Below, one piece after another: positions 5,094 to 5,283 of a DNA stretch of 5,283 nt (position 1 is the stretch's first letter; each line of letters opens with the position of its first letter). This DNA is from Deltaproteobacteria bacterium (GTDB lineage Bacteria; Desulfobacterota; Desulfarculia; Adiutricales; JAGVGV01). The notes below the pieces were generated by a model, which was given only the letters and a program-made list of their open reading frames with translations, did no database searches and was not told the origin of the DNA. The stretch covers positions 1 through 5,283 of the forward strand of contig JAGVGV010000204.1 of NCBI GenBank assembly GCA_020056895.1, given 5' to 3'. The position numbers and the translations under genes are program-made.

Positions 5094-5273
5094 AACCCGG
5101 ATTTTACAGTTGTCTTCTACCGCGGCGTCGAACTGCTGGCTGCAACACGAGGTTTCCCGAATTTCAACCTCGACGTATCTCGTGATACGCCCGCGGTCGA
5201 AATCCGCTCCAACCTCGTGTTTCGCGTGCGCATTTCGGCGCCTCGTTACGAACCCAACTGTAAAATCCGGGTT
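5094..5273. repeat. 180-bp nested inverted repeat (fold-back element)
   Basis: Three perfect inverted blocks share almost the same centre. The 19-bp outer arms are AACCCGGATTTTACAGTTG (5094-5112) and its complement (5255-5273). The 11-bp inner arms are AACACGAGGTT (5144-5154) and AACCTCGTGTT (5211-5221). The central hairpin is CGTATC (5174-5179), TCGT, GATACG (5184-5189). The stretches between also align when one arm is reversed: 5113-5143 against 5222-5254 shares blocks such as GGCG, CGAA and TGC, so the whole unit is one long imperfect palindrome with arms near 86 nt. The octamer TTCAACCC occurs at both ends (5091-5098 and 5272-5279), like a target-site duplication but overlapping the arm on one side. 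There is no open reading frame of its own. It could be a MITE, a REPIN-like unit, or a leader RNA for livG. Confidence 0.75.
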
Positions 5274-5283
5274 CAACCCAAAG

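Noticed and set aside
5078..5095. TTG at 5095 as livG start (249 residues)
   Set aside because: It lies upstream of the AAAGGAG site, which fits the GTG at 5077. LivG homology also begins right after the GTG.
4340..5185. 281-codon plus-strand frame opposite livG
   Set aside because: It is antisense to livG and its end runs into the fold-back repeat. The G/Q/D-rich composition is typical of a shadow frame.
5094..5273. Integron attC site
   Set aside because: The structure is an imperfect palindrome, but it is longer than usual attC sites. The ends do not give a proper RYYYAAC / GTTRRRY pair in one orientation, and there are no cassette-like genes or integrase.
4782..5276. 164-codon minus-strand frame covering the fold-back and the start of livG in another frame
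   Set aside because: Its second half is an out-of-frame reading of livG, and its first half is the palindrome itself. No start signal supports it.
1..5283. CRISPR array, toxin-antitoxin pair, retron or other defence module
   Set aside because: I found no regularly spaced repeats, reverse transcriptase, or paired small toxin/antitoxin genes. The GIY-YIG protein alone is not enough.

Overview
The window suggests a GC-rich, Gram-negative anaerobe of the Desulfobacterota type (sulfate-reducer or syntroph relatives). This is inferred from protein style: a FadD-like acyl-CoA ligase, a LivG/LivF ABC module, and two small conserved proteins I associate with that phylum (a CxxC zinc-ribbon/winged-helix protein and a compact GIY-YIG protein). 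No 16S rRNA or species marker is present, so the taxonomic call is soft.

Layout. Positions 1-568 are non-coding. They hold a REP-like palindrome (8-31), an AT-richer stretch, a GC-rich structured block with a terminator-like hairpin (302-398), and the leader and ribosome binding site of the next gene. Positions 569-2311 (+) encode a complete FadD-like long-chain acyl-CoA ligase, closed by a UUCG hairpin (2343-2360). Convergent to it on the minus strand are a 121-residue zinc-ribbon/winged-helix protein (2442-2807) and a 93-residue GIY-YIG-family protein (2939-3220). A short GC palindrome (3282-3301), a strong terminator (3310-3344) and tRNA-Lys(CUU) with encoded CCA (3355-3430) follow, all read on the minus strand. 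The rest is the 3' end of a minus-strand transport operon: livG (4346-5077) overlaps livF (3655-4359) by 14 nt.

Function. LivG and LivF are the two ATPases of a branched-chain-amino-acid-type (HAAT) importer. The permeases and binding protein should lie beyond position 5283. In this kind of organism such importers may also take up other carboxylates, and the ligase would activate a fatty or other organic acid to its CoA thioester. The ligase is on the opposite strand and separated by a tRNA, so a shared pathway is only a guess.

The most unusual structure is a 180-bp nested inverted repeat (5094-5273). Its perfect 19-bp outer arms, matching 11-bp inner arms and central 6-bp hairpin are all concentric, and it ends one nucleotide before the livG Shine-Dalgarno sequence. 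It looks like a fold-back (MITE- or REP-like) element, or a large structured 5' leader. I found no clear sign of a wholly new enzymatic or defence system.
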